Below, in pieces: positions 38,801 to 44,664 of a DNA stretch of 64,000 bases. Below the pieces are notes generated by a model. That model had not been told where the DNA came from, made no database searches, and saw only the letters and a program-made list of their open reading frames with translations. Source of the DNA: Atrina japonica (lineage: Eukaryota > Mollusca > Bivalvia > Pterioida > Pinnidae); the NCBI GenBank assembly GCA_030159075.1, contig BROG01000344.1, forward strand, positions 558,001-622,000, given 5' to 3'. The first letter of the stretch is position 1. Each line of letters opens with the position of its first letter. The position numbers and the translations under genes are program-made.

Positions 38801-40435
38801 ACAGCCGACTGTGGATGGGAAATTGCCACTTATTTTTCCTTCCTTCTTTACATCATTACTTTCCTGCACTGACGACTCATCTTTACAACTGTCACTATCA
38901 ACATGCAGTGTGGGTACTGAAGAATTCAAACTCTCACTTGAATCAACACTAACAGTATCGTTTTTCTGTAATTCCTCAGAAATCTGGCTTCCTTTGCTTA
39001 TGTCACTATTGTTATCCTGTTCTTCCAGGTTAAATTCAACAGAATAACGTTTACTCGTAACCAAGAAATCCAAGGAACAATTTTCGTAGTCTGGCATCCT
39101 CTCTCTTCTTGAGGATTTTTTATGACTTAAATCTTTGATTACACTTTCTTGTTCCCTATTTTTATCTGTACTAGAATCTGGCGATACTGAACTTTCTGTC
39201 CTGGATTCCTGCTCTGCATTTTCACTACAAGTATTAACTCCCATAGGTGCTGAGTCATCATTTATTTTTCTATATCCTTTTGGCACCACATCTGAACTTG
39301 ACCGTTTTTCGCCACCCATTATTGACGCAATCTTAAATCTTTTCATATTCTCCTCACTATCATTTAACGGCAGATTTGGATCGTTTATCTCCGAACTCTG
39401 ACAGGAAGAAGCATTATCTACTTTCAATTTCCTTTCAAAGGTAACATTATCATACAAATCAATATCAGGCTCATGAAGTACCTGAGATCCTAACACAGGT
39501 GTCTGATCGTTTGCAATTGGAGAGGAGTTACCTTTTGAGGAGTTGCCTCTCTCAGGCTCACCTTTGCTCTGTTGTAATATTTTGTTTGCAATATTATTAT
39601 CACTCAACCGAGGGGTTATCACAGGTCTGGGTCTGGCACTTACAGATGGTTTCTTCCTTGGTGGGATAGCAGGTTTAATGGAGGGAACTCTTTCACAAGG
39701 AACAACTTTTTTCTGATCACTGTGTGTTGACAGTCCTCTTTCTATTTCCTTTGAATCTGGCAGTGACCATTGTTTCGGCAAATATTTACTTTGAGCATTG
39801 TCACACTCTTCACTTCTTGATGAAATTCCTCCATTAACTTGGTCTGAATACTTCCGGTTCATTTCTGTGAATTTTAAACTATTTACATTGTGGGGTTCTT
39901 GTGTTGTTGAGTGCAGTGACTTGCTACCATCAGTGTTATCTTCGCTATCACCTGACAAACTTACAGATGACAATCCTGTTCTTGGACTAGGTTTTGTTTC
40001 AGTTTCGTTTATGGCTTCATTTACAACAGCATTTATCTGAATCTCATGTTTTTCATTAATATCAATTACATCTTTTCCACACCCAATATTAACTAGAGCC
40101 TCCAATGAATAGTCTACACAATGACCGATACCTCCAATAAGTGAATAACGGCCTGTCCCCGGGGAGTCGTCCCCAGGTGAATGGGGTAGATCTACCCCTT
40201 CATGTGTATTGAGTATATCTTCGAAAAAATGTTCTATGAACTCAGCTTTTCTTAATTCCGACCTAAGTGTTTGAGATGTTTGTTTAGCTGTGGAGTACAA
40301 CAGTTGTATTTTCGGGTAATTGATCGTCTCGTATTCTTTGTTGACTTGTGTACACCCATTCATATCAACTAAAGGTGGATCATCTTTCGGAAATTGTTCT
40401 CGCCACTTTTCAACAAACTGTCCATAAAGATCCAT
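4510..40435 (-). CDS. BCR/ABR-like: BCR/ABR-family RhoGEF (DH-PH), 12 exons, 3' end probably outside window
   Basis: The reconstructed product has about 962 residues and acts by family as a Rho-GTPase exchange factor. Residues 1-75 match the BCR oligomerisation segment in style (W-x-x-QFP...PP, then RSELRK.EFIEHFFEDIL). Residues 255-276 are proline-rich (PAIPPRKKP). Y328 (LYDNV) and Y450 (DYENC) fit the pYxN Grb2-SH2 pattern; human BCR has YVNV. A conserved DSPTSSP precedes the DH domain, which starts LRKILVKGILESEKTYLS and runs through EKCC-like QKCCQENAEF and PVQRLQRNTLVLHDLL. The PH domain holds RKLRYLFLFSDVIVCTK, VKWYIPM and STDYEREEW. All 11 junctions are GT-AG and phase-consistent. C2 and RhoGAP exons are not visible in 1-4509, so the gene probably continues leftward. 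An in-frame TAG at 4499 would end a DH-PH-only product if the last donor were not used. Confidence 0.92.
5826..6070 (+). repeat. tRNA-headed SINE copy
   Basis: A-box-like TGGTTTAGTGG and B-box-like GGTTAGAATC are followed by a body (CCTTTGTTAAGTGCTTGGCAT...AAAACTGAGGTCC) that matches in reverse orientation the SINE at 43860-44195. Diverged; inside a gene A intron. Confidence 0.65.
7866..8052. repeat. 21-bp minisatellite with palindromic GATA sites, 9 copies
   Basis: The unit contains CCATTGATAAGTTATCAATA. Each copy has GATAAGTTATC, a perfect palindrome of the GATA-factor site. Because 21 is a multiple of 3, most frames are open on both strands, which produces several spurious reading frames (repeats such as IDKLSIP). 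It lies in the intron between gene A exons 11 and 12. Confidence 0.95.
8368..8480 (-). CDS. BCR/ABR-like: Gene A exon 11: helical insert of PH domain
   Basis: 113 bp, acceptor TTTAAAG|ATGAGA, donor GAG|GTTAGT. Encodes a Lys/Glu-rich helix (NMKKKIVSLKAELRSEM) equivalent to the long helical insert in the BCR PH domain (LKIKISQIKNDIQREK). Confidence 0.88.
8841..8908 (-). CDS. BCR/ABR-like: Gene A exon 10: PH domain
   Basis: 68 bp, acceptor TTTACAG|ACACAG, donor AAAT|GTGAGT. FEVKWYIPMHDITLE parallels YDCKWYIPLTDLSFQ of BCR. Confidence 0.92.
9605..9812. repeat. 40-bp minisatellite, about 5 copies
   Basis: The unit carries AACATGGAGAAAT, AAAGATTACAAAGCTCACCT and CACACC or CGAATC. Two alternating variants (GGAGAAATAAAAG and GGAGGAATCAAAG) suggest an 80-bp higher-order unit. 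Confidence 0.9.
9964..10448. mobile_element. Non-autonomous element with short inverted termini
   Basis: The left end CAGTAATACCTG...TAGTGGACAG and the reverse complement of the right end CAGTGAAACCTG...TAATGGACA form an imperfect terminal inverted repeat. A TA follows the right end. The interior contains further GTCCACT/GTCCATTAT copies. This resembles a TA-targeting Tc1/mariner-pogo-type MITE. No transposase frame is present. Confidence 0.55.
10740..10864 (-). CDS. BCR/ABR-like: Gene A exon 9: start of PH domain
   Basis: 125 bp, acceptor AAACAG|ACAGAA, donor CAG|GTAAGA. RKLRYLFLFSDVIVCTKHK matches BCR's RKLRHVFLFTDLLLCTKLK almost position by position. Confidence 0.94.
11881..12000 (-). CDS. 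BCR/ABR-like: Gene A exon 8: end of DH domain
   Basis: 120 bp, 40 residues, acceptor TTTCAG|GATCTA, donor TCT|GTAAGT. DLLKSTPEDHPDYRTLQRTL matches BCR's DLLKHTPASHPDHPLLQDAL. Confidence 0.93.
12544..12945 (+). mobile_element. Interspersed repeat of the AACAAGATGTGTTTG family
   Basis: Begins AACAAGATGTGTTTGTGAAA, has an internal duplication (12660-12700 and 12790-12830: TAGATRAACTTACAGT, CAAGTTTGGTTACT), then GACAGACAAACAGACAG and ends near GCCCCCAGCGGGC. The layout, with an AACAAG start and a GACGGAC-like 3' run, is like the element at 59172. Confidence 0.65.
13058..13110 (-). CDS. BCR/ABR-like: Gene A exon 7: DH domain, conserved helix
   Basis: 53 bp, acceptor TTTTAG|AGGCTT, donor CAT|GTAAGT. 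Encodes ALFMPVQRLQRNTLVLH, equivalent to BCR's LLYKPVDRVTRSTLVLH, the CR3 helix that contacts the GTPase. The change of YKPVDR to FMPVQR is conservative in position. Confidence 0.92.
13258..13525 (+). repeat. tRNA-headed SINE copy
   Basis: Shares CATGAAGTCTCTCACCTCT, GGTTTAAGTAC (decayed B box), GAAAAAGTTTGTCAGTT and CATAAAACACCATTA with the copy at 15692-15955. Degenerate. Confidence 0.65.
13640..14129. mobile_element. TA-flanked MITE, Tc1/mariner-pogo-like
   Basis: The left end CAGTGGAATCTTGTTATGTC and the right end, reverse-complemented CAGTGAAATCTAGTTATCTT, form terminal inverted repeats of about 20 bp or more. Each is flanked outside by TA (13638-13639, 14130-14131), the TSD expected for the superfamily. 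Interior repeats such as TATCTCGAA resemble the ends. 490 bp, non-coding. A second copy starts at 21731. Confidence 0.75.
14375..14870. repeat. 87-bp tandem repeat, about 5.5 copies
   Basis: The unit contains AACCACAAAGTTACAGGGTG, AGACAGAAAAACATACTGG, AAGAACAACAAGTTCTTAG and TCATTTTGGAGTG. A period divisible by 3 keeps frames open and gives a spurious plus-strand frame at 14477-14968. The array ends about 60 bp from gene A exon 6. Confidence 0.92.
14932..14977 (-). CDS. BCR/ABR-like: Gene A exon 6: DH domain, small exon
   Basis: 46 bp, acceptor TTTTCAG|AAAATT, donor CAAG|GTTGGT. Encodes KISSPAPTKDAITLQ plus one base, joining in phase to exon 7 as ...TLQEALFMPV. It is supported by position and phase between two strong exons. 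The 87-bp tandem array lies about 60 bp beyond its donor. Confidence 0.82.
15692..15955 (+). repeat. tRNA-headed SINE copy
   Basis: The head has an A-box-like AACTGAGTGATTAGAG and a B-box-like GGTTTGAGCCC, then GTGAGAAAGTTTGCCAGTTT, ACCAATTAAAACTAGC and the tail GGTAAAACACTCAAAATTCAAATTC-like. It matches 13258-13525 and 43440-43680. It is a retroposon, not a tRNA gene, because no cloverleaf can be closed. Confidence 0.8.
15968..16112 (-). repeat. Truncated SINE copy
   Basis: The order GCGAAGTGCTTGATATAGGA, ACAGTTACTCC, CCACTAAGCCACTACAAGC is the reverse of the 5826 copy and parallels 44060-44195. It abuts the plus-strand SINE at 15692-15955. Confidence 0.6.
16153..16266 (-). CDS. BCR/ABR-like: Gene A exon 5: DH domain
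   Basis: 114 bp, 38 residues, acceptor TTGTAG|ATTGTG, donor ATG|GTATGT. YMKFVNNTQKAQDCLQKCC parallels BCR's YRAFVDNYGVAMEMAEKCC. Confidence 0.92.
16669..16880. repeat. (AT)n microsatellite and AT-rich ~17-bp repeat
   Basis: Uninterrupted AT dinucleotides to about 16732, then about eight copies of a unit like ACAAAGTACAAAATTATAT. The same motif occurs at 16285-16320, before the array. Confidence 0.9.
17030..18305. repeat. 40-bp minisatellite, about 31 copies, transposon-terminus-like
   Basis: The unit begins TACAGTGAGACCTATAATCT and continues GTGTAATGGACTTCTGCCAA. Subvariants include TTTGATCTG, ATGATCTG and 35-36 bp deletion units (CCTATATTGTGTAAT). The unit resembles the terminal repeat of the element at 9964-10448 (TACAGTGAAACCT...TAATGGAC). 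It fills the intron between gene A exons 4 and 5. Confidence 0.93.
18549..18746 (-). CDS. BCR/ABR-like: Gene A exon 4: DH domain
   Basis: 198 bp, 66 residues, acceptor TTTTCAG|CTCAAG, donor ATG|GTAAGT. Encodes VTTIFCHIEEIHKKHLEFV, equivalent to BCR's IETIFFKIPELYEIHKEFY, then VDEWSDSQEIGMTF. Confidence 0.93.
19930..20240. repeat. Degenerate ~55-65-bp tandem repeat, 4-5 copies
   Basis: Recurring words TTTGTTCCTCAATTTTACAA, ACAGCTAACATGCAATCTT and ATATTTACCATTATCAGAA at irregular spacing between 19970 and 20230. Confidence 0.75.
20732..20866 (-). CDS. BCR/ABR-like: Gene A exon 3: start of DH domain
   Basis: 135 bp, 45 residues, acceptor TTTACAG|AGTGAT, donor GAG|GTAACT. Contains LRKILVKGILESEKTYLSIL, the first DH helix (CR1), matching the BCR pattern LSGILASEETYLS. 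Confidence 0.93.
21050..21485 (-). mobile_element. Interspersed element, inverted copy of the 48545-49210 element
   Basis: Reverse-complement matches with 48545-48960 include CGCTAGAATTTATAAAGAGG, CACTGTCACGGTCGTTCCAG, GGTGATATTCAGCAGGGTGA and AACGGTTTGGGTATCGAAGG. A single arm of the 49089 palindrome (ATAACATTCCTGAGAGGGTG) sits at its low end, about 21069. No full coding region is seen. Confidence 0.75.
21526..21695. mobile_element. Short TA-flanked inverted-repeat element
   Basis: Starts TACAGTAAAACTTGCTTTAG and ends TATACAAGTTTCACTAAA. The reversed right end, AGTGAAACTTG, matches the left AGTAAAACTTG. Internal GTATAAAGACCACCT-type motifs repeat. Small MITE-like copy. Confidence 0.5.
21731..22070 (+). 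mobile_element. Second copy of the 13640-14129 MITE, 3' part replaced
   Basis: Matches the 13640 element from CAGTGGAATCTTGTTATGTC through CCAAGGTAAAAGTGTA and is preceded by TA. After about 22070 similarity stops and a foldback sequence begins. Confidence 0.75.
22072..22149. repeat. 36-bp imperfect inverted repeat (foldback)
   Basis: ATTGTCAATATGTATGC...CAGATAAA and its complement TTTATCTG...GCATCCATATTGACAAT are separated by 6 bases, giving a long hairpin with about four mismatches. Confidence 0.9.
22412..23996. repeat. 60-bp satellite, about 26 copies
   Basis: Exact 60-bp period. The unit contains TACATGTATATACAGTRGTA, ATACGTTATATATAT and TATACATGTAGTGTACATTA. Left copies to about 22890 carry ATCATACATG and GTGGTAC; copies from about 22930 carry ATTATACATG and mostly GTAGTAC. 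The period is divisible by 3 and stop-poor, so long spurious frames occur on both strands. Confidence 0.97.
24449..24763. mobile_element. MITE-like element with imperfect ~34-bp inverted ends
   Basis: Left ACAAAGTGTTATCAAAAGTC then GCCATTTT; right end reverse-complemented ACAAAGTCTTAATTGGAAGTC then GCCATTTT. About 315 bp, no coding capacity. A clear target duplication was not found. Confidence 0.6.
25535..25832 (-). repeat. tRNA-derived SINE, well preserved
   Basis: Read on the minus strand, the head has GACTCAGTCGGTAGCGCG (A box) and GAGTTCGAGTCCCG (near-perfect B box). The body follows (GTTTCCTGTC, CACGTTAAAGAACCCTC), then GGGACGTTAAACAACAATAAA and a (CAAA)n tail at 25543-25560. Both internal pol III promoter boxes are intact, so it is the youngest-looking SINE in the window. 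Confidence 0.85.
26350..28045. repeat. ~19-bp minisatellite array, degenerate with higher-order blocks
   Basis: The unit is like CACAGTAGACCTGCCCTTA, with variants TGTCCCTA, TGTCCATA and ACATTTCCCTA. A longer block (TTCATACAATATAGTAGATC...TACATAGTACACAGTAG) recurs near 26890, 27095, 27250 and 27355. Confidence 0.93.
28690..29690. repeat. 47-48-bp minisatellite, about 20 copies
   Basis: The unit contains TATAACAATGCTTAGTGCTC, CAATCTAAGTTTGGACAG and either TCTTGAGTT or ATTGACACC. Copies decay toward 29300-29690. Confidence 0.93.
29764..29838. repeat. (AT)n microsatellite
   Basis: About 37 uninterrupted AT dinucleotides. Confidence 0.97.
30530..30622. repeat. Short interspersed repeat, four copies in window
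   Basis: TGGACTCTTCTGTAAATCAA ... CAGTCCAAATGTATCTATAG ... GGGTTAA. Related copies lie at 19310-19395, 20645-20712 and 35090-35175, all in gene A introns. Function unknown. Confidence 0.7.
30719..30846 (-). CDS. BCR/ABR-like: Gene A exon 2: pre-DH linker
   Basis: 128 bp, acceptor TTTGCAG|ATTCTCC, encoding DSPTSSPVMKKSE...SHDE. Human BCR has DDSPSSSPHLSSK at the equivalent place. The donor GAG|GTGATT is weak but is the one whose phase (0) fits exon 3. The neighbouring introns are about 8-10 kb and satellite-filled. Confidence 0.82.
30985..31350. mobile_element. Interspersed repeat rich in GGTCAAGGTCA
   Basis: Three rough internal units, each with GAAATATCAAAGC, a CTATCCCTC-like word, AAGTTTTTGAAAAGTAGRTC and GGTCAAGGTCACTAAGTCAA. 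It looks like the interior of a longer dispersed element. It contains many AGGTCA nuclear-receptor half-sites. Confidence 0.65.
31437..34770. repeat. ~105-bp dimeric satellite with higher-order organisation
   Basis: Two related halves of about 52 bp: one with TTTTGACGTCTCTAACATTA and GTAAATTGAGTTGATGTAC, the other with TTTTGACATCACTAACATTA and GTACATTGAGTAGATGTACA. A variant with ATTTACATGTACATAAA recurs near 32390, 32710, 33670, 33890, 34105 and 34430, so multiples of two to three dimers form a higher-order unit. Edges are degenerate. Confidence 0.95.
35385..37315. repeat. 45-bp satellite, interrupted by a mobile element
   Basis: The unit contains ACTGGGATACAATGTATAAC and AAACTGGACTGAATAAAAAT. 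About 28 copies, mainly 36190-37315, with two to three copies left of the insertion at 35477. Because 45 is divisible by 3, frames of up to about 400 codons stay open on the minus strand and are not genes. Confidence 0.95.
35477..36182 (+). mobile_element. AACAAGAGGCCC-family element inserted in the satellite
   Basis: Starts AAACAAGAGGCCCAAGAGGG and ends GGCTCAGGTGAGCT before a run of A. GCTCACCTGAG near the start and CTCAGGTGAGC at the end are subterminal inverted copies. The satellite phase resumes within the A run, so the insertion ends are fixed to within about four bases. No coding region. A related element is at 59172. Confidence 0.85.
38150..38700. repeat. TACATGTA-rich intron segment
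   Basis: Dense copies of the palindrome TACATGTA and variants without a fixed period, next to gene A exon 1. The same word is a component of the satellites at 22412 and 31437. No gene seen. Confidence 0.6.
38797..40435 (-). CDS. BCR/ABR-like: Gene A exon 1: start, oligomerisation segment, disordered linker
   Basis: Encodes residues 1-546 plus one base. The start ATG at 40433-40435 is chosen because an in-frame TAA lies 21 bp upstream and the first residues already align with the BCR N terminus. The donor is AATG|GTAAGT. Residues 80-546 are rich in Ser, Asp and Glu with little predicted fold, and contain the proline-rich patch and the two YxN motifs. A giant first coding exon is also a feature of vertebrate BCR. 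Confidence 0.93.
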
Positions 40436-40572
40436 ACTTACTTGTCCGTGTTTTTACTTTACATAAATACAAATAAAGATATGTATTGCAGCACAGGTCG
40501 CATGTTTCGCGTTCCGCATCTTAACCATGTCATTTTAAATCTAACTTTAACATTGTGTATTATTTCACACAT

Positions 40573-40600
40573 ACTTCCGTATTGGAGCAGCCGCCATTTT
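40573..40600 (-). promoter_or_regulatory. ETS-like and YY1-like sites upstream of gene A
   Basis: On the minus strand, AAAATGGCGGC (40590-40600) matches the YY1 consensus in the orientation of the gene, and ACGGAAGT (40573-40580) matches an ETS/GABP site. They lie 138-165 bp upstream of the ATG in a CpG-containing patch (40490-40690). YY1 sites in this orientation usually sit just downstream of the TSS, so the TSS may be near 40600. That placement is inference. Confidence 0.5.
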
Positions 40601-40954
40601 CATTGTTTATCTACTACACTGAGGTCAAGTGTACTTACGTGAATGAACGCCACACAGCGGCGACAGGCTGTACATATTTATAATATTGCCAAATCTTTGT
40701 GGAATAGATATATTCAGTTACATTTGGATAAAATGTAAACTTCCATTTCGATCTTTCGTTCGTTTACAAGTCGCGTGAGTCAAAATTATGACAGCCGTGG
40801 TAGCCAGTAACGAAGCACCTGTCGACATCAGGTGTCATACTAATTAGCGTATCAATTAATCATGATATGTATACAGCAAATGGTCTACATGTGTTGCATT
40901 ATTAATTGATGATAGCAAAATGATCAACTATTACATCTTAGAATTCTGTATCAT

Positions 40955-41053
40955 CAGCGATATATAGCCTAAAAGGCTGTTATATTTTATAAACCACTGG
41001 TATCATGTATTAACTGCGATATAAAAAGCTAACTTTAGCTTTATATATCGCTG
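40955..41053. repeat. Hairpin-rich mini-element, CAGCGATATA family
   Basis: CAGCGATATATAGCC at the left and GCTTTATATATCGCTG at the right are inverted. Inside the right half, CTGCGATATAAAAAGCTAA pairs with TTAGCTTTATATATCGC. Related to the 38-bp hairpin at 42073. Intergenic. Confidence 0.7.
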
Positions 41054-41689
41054 ATATTAATTAATATTTCCAACAATTCCATGCCATTCTTCTGTCGACA
41101 AACGACATATGCATAGAAATACATGTACAGTAGCAGGACAAATGTTACCAACAATCAAGATTTATTCTCCCTAGGCCTATATATAGTGCAAATAAAAATG
41201 TTTCTCTTGAAAAATTTTTTTTTGAATTTTTTACTGACTTGAATAAATTCTAAATCGTTTGAAATAGTTTTAACCTGAGTGGTATATACTATATAAAGCC
41301 TAACAAAATATACCTCTGTTTTTATTATAATTATTTCTTTTTTATTTATATTTCTTTCTCAACTCTAGATTTCTCTACTGGATCCCTATATATAGCATGG
41401 AATATGACTGGAAAATCAATTAAAGTTTAAACAATCAATTTCCCAAACTATAATATCAAAATTCCTATTTATGAACAACAATTTAAGTGACACTTCTGTA
41501 CATTTTTACAAAGTGTATTTAATATTTACACCATGTTTTAAAATCGTATCTGGTCTTCTTAGTTTTGCAAATCAATCAGTTAAGTGACCATAAGTGATAA
41601 AGGGAATTTAGTCTTGAGTACTTTCAAGTCAGAGAATAAAACATTAGTTATTCACATCTTTTAAAGTACAAATATTATAATTCCTTTAA

Positions 41690-41900
41690 AGGGACATTAG
41701 ATATGTTTTATTCATTTCTTCACGGTAACCTTTTTAACTACTCGGATTTTCACAAAATATATAGGAATACATGTATATCATTGTTCAGGCCTGTGTACAA
41801 AATGTATAGCTCTTATTTGTAACATCAAGTACAAGTAGTAAAAGGTCGACTTTTTCTGGTATACACAGCTAATACACTTTCTTTGTGCTGAAAATGAAAA
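41690..41900. repeat. Copy of the 1430-1610 repeat
   Basis: Shares CACAAAATATATAGGAATA, TATAGCTCTTATTTGTAAC and ACATCAAGTACAAGTAGTAA in the same order. Around it, 41060-42040 is AT-rich intergenic sequence without a supportable gene. Confidence 0.6.
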
Positions 41901-42040
41901 TGACTTCCACTAGAGTCTGAAAGGCGTAAATATTTTCTGGCGGGAAATGAAAGGCCGGCTGACTCACATTGACATGACAATGTACGATCCGAGTAAAAGA
42001 TGTACAATCCACGTCACGTATTGGTCGTCTTTAAAGTACC

Positions 42041-42290
42041 TGTTACAAATTTTTATTTGCTTTTCTACATACCAGCGATATATAAAACTAATATTAGCTT
42101 TATATCGCTGTACATACCTTTTCAAATTTTCAGAAAATGTAAATTTATCTTCATGTATTAAGTCAAAGGAATGAATATCTACATGATGAATGTTACAAAA
42201 TTTTATTTGTTTTTCTACATACCTTTGGAAAATTTCTATCAATATAAATTTACCTATGTCACGGGACTTCAATATTTATATGATGGATGT
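42041..42290. repeat. Tandem duplication, two diverged units
   Basis: GTTACAAATTTTTATTTGC...TTTTCTACATACC at 42041-42118 recurs as GTTACAAAATTTTATTTGT...TTTTCTACATACC at 42192-42223, each followed by TTT..AAATTT..and AATTTA. The left unit carries the hairpin insertion at 42073-42110; the right unit is the empty site. Confidence 0.85.
42073..42110. mobile_element. 38-bp hairpin insertion with 7-bp target duplication
   Basis: Starts CAGCGATATATAAAACTAAT and ends TTAGCTTTATATCGCTG, nearly self-complementary over its whole length. It is flanked by TACATAC on both sides (42066-42072, 42111-42117). The duplicated neighbour at 42216-42222 has a single TACATAC and no insert. Confidence 0.85.
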
Positions 42291-42753
42291 TGTGGTCGTT
42301 TTAGGTAGGGTGGTTTGCGGACAAAATTGTTTAAATGATTTTCAATTCTTCATAAAATTCCCAACATCCTTTATTTGTTCACCTTGACGAATTAAATATC
42401 TCAAAAAAGATCAGGAAACATTGTGTGTTTACTCTATGAAATGACCAATGAAATTAAGGTAACTGCAACTGTTATCGATTAAACTATATAAATCGGTATG
42501 TCCATCGGTCAATCAATGAACACCTCTTTTTATTAGAATACCTAGACTAGAATGTTTTTATTTGAAAGCCTGCTAGTTGTCAATCTAATTAAATCTTATC
42601 CCTGGATTAGAAATCGCCTTTTATTAGATTGGCTAGTTGTAAATACAGTCATGAACAGACACATTTATTTATAGTTTGTTTTACGCCCATAACCCGTTGA
42701 GTTTTTAGTATATTTTATATGTTCCTTTCCTCAAAACAAGGTAATGTTGGGTT

Positions 42754-42834
42754 ATACCAGGAAATATGGCCAAACAATATCAGGATGTAACCACGTTTAG
42801 CTTAAGTATGTTGTTTGGCCATATTTCCTGGTAT
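42754..42834. repeat. Perfect 24-bp inverted repeat
   Basis: ATACCAGGAAATATGG...ACAA at 42754-42777 and its exact complement at 42811-42834, with a loop of 33 bases. Directly followed by the microsatellite. Confidence 0.95.
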
Positions 42835-42843
42835 ATCTCATAA

Positions 42844-42845
<2 letters not shown>

Positions 42846-42915
<70 letters not shown>

Positions 42916-42972
42916 ACATACGTATGTATGTATGTATGTATGTATGTATGTATGTATATATGTATGTATGTA
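42846..42972. repeat. (CA)n plus (GTAT)n microsatellite
   Basis: CA dinucleotides to about 42913, then GTAT/TATG tetranucleotides to 42972. Confidence 0.95.
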
Positions 42973-43439
42973 TCATTTTGTTATTCGTTGATCATGATTG
43001 TTAGGCCTCTGTTTTCGAAAGACTTCATGACGATGTGACAATTCTACAAGGATGCTCACTCAACGTCAGGACTACACTTGATCCCATCTCTTGACAATGG
43101 CGTAACTGATGGGTGACCACAGACTCCAACATATGGAACTGTGACTCTCTCTGTGCTCCATTTGAAAATGTGACCCTACCCGTAGGCCTCCACATTATGA
43201 ATTTTTGAAAAATGATTAAAGAAAAATAAATGGTTAAAACAACTAAAAATGTATTAGGTATTTATGAATTTAAAATGCCGTGGACTTAATATCTGTAAAA
43301 ATTACTGATTCTAAAATTCTACTAATGTACTGCTTTGATATGGATATTTAACTATATTTTGTAACATACATTCTTTGTATATCACTCGGTATCATGTTTA
43401 TAATGTCGTTACACTGGGTATTATATATAATTTCAATAG

Positions 43440-43680
43440 ACAGACACCTGTTTCTATCAGTGGGGATAGAGAATTACGTATTCTGTCTCATTGCTAGTAA
43501 GCACAGGTTCGAACACCACTGACTTTTGTGAGAAAGTTTGCCATTTTACTCGCGGAAGGCAGGTTTACCGGGTGCAATGTAACCGGGTTCTCCCCATCAC
43601 CAATAAAAACTGGCCGCCACCATATACCTAAAAAAATGTCGAGTGTGGTGTAAAACACTATTCAAAATTTAAAAAATCAA
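43440..43680 (+). repeat. tRNA-headed SINE copy
   Basis: The B box GGTTCGAACAC, then GTGAGAAAGTTTGCCATTTT, ACCGGGTTCTCCCC, ACCAATAAAAACTGGC and GGTGTAAAACACTATTCAAA match 15692-15955. Confidence 0.8.
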
Positions 43681-43859
43681 AATTCCAAAAGAAACAGGAA
43701 GCTTTTAAACGACATCTTATGACAATCCCATGATATCCACCAGGCACGCGCATTGATCAGTCCAACACGAAGTCTATTGACAAAGAGAGACAACTCTGAT
43801 ATCATTGCTTTATACCCTTACTTACCGTTATTTTAGTACATTTCGCATTTTTGTTTTGT

Positions 43860-44195
43860 ATAATTGCTCTTTTAAACCCAGTCAAGAATTTTTCACTTAT
43901 ATCGAAGTATCACCGACTTCAGGTGAAATGCTACCAATTTTGACTTGTGCTATGGACTGACTCCAATGCAGTGAGGGTTTTTTACATGCCACGCCCTCAG
44001 TGACACGTGACCTCGGTTTTAAGTCTCATTCAAAAGACATAGATTTATTACTTTCACTTCGTATGCCGAGCGCTTGACAAAGGAGCAGTCACTACGATTT
44101 TCAAGTCTTTCACGGTTTGAGCCGGTCCTGGAATCGAACCCGGTAACCTCCGCTTGCGAGTCGAGCGCTCTACCACTAGAGCACCACAAGCGGTA
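43860..44195 (-). repeat. tRNA-derived SINE
   Basis: On the minus strand the head has CTCTAGTGGTAGAGCGCTC (A box) and GGGTTCGATTCCAGG (B box). It is followed by AGTGACTGCTCCTTTGTCAA, AACCGAGGTCACGTGTCAC and a 3' part resembling the 25535 copy (AAGTGAAAAATTCTTGACTG). Confidence 0.8.
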
Positions 44196-44664
44196 AATAC
44201 ATTTAGCACTACAGCTTGATTATCCACTAATAATTATAACGATTCTAGTAGGTCTAGATCAGATTTAAATTGATTTGATAAACACCATTTATAGGATTTG
44301 GTAAGATTGCATTTATATGGGTACAGATTTGTTTTCCACGGGTACCTCTACAACTTCAGAATATGTTGTGATGGTAAATTCTGCTCACAGATTGTTATAA
44401 CCTACACGTATTACTAACGATAACTGTTTTCTGGACAGACGCGTATTTTCTTGAAACTTTAAATTAAAGACCATGTCTTGTATTGCGTCCAAACCGTTTT
44501 ATCATAAACAGGTTTTGCAATGCCTAGACATCAACCATTTACTGTTAAGTATCATCACATGCTTATGTGCAACATCTACTTTCAATTACAATCCCGCTGA
44601 GCATGTCACCACCGGTGTCGTTTCTATTGTTCAAAATGATAACCTCCAAGATCTGAAAACTCCA

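Noticed and set aside
38784..40040. Plus-strand frames over gene A exon 1
   Set aside because: Antisense shadows of a Ser-rich coding exon, without their own signals.
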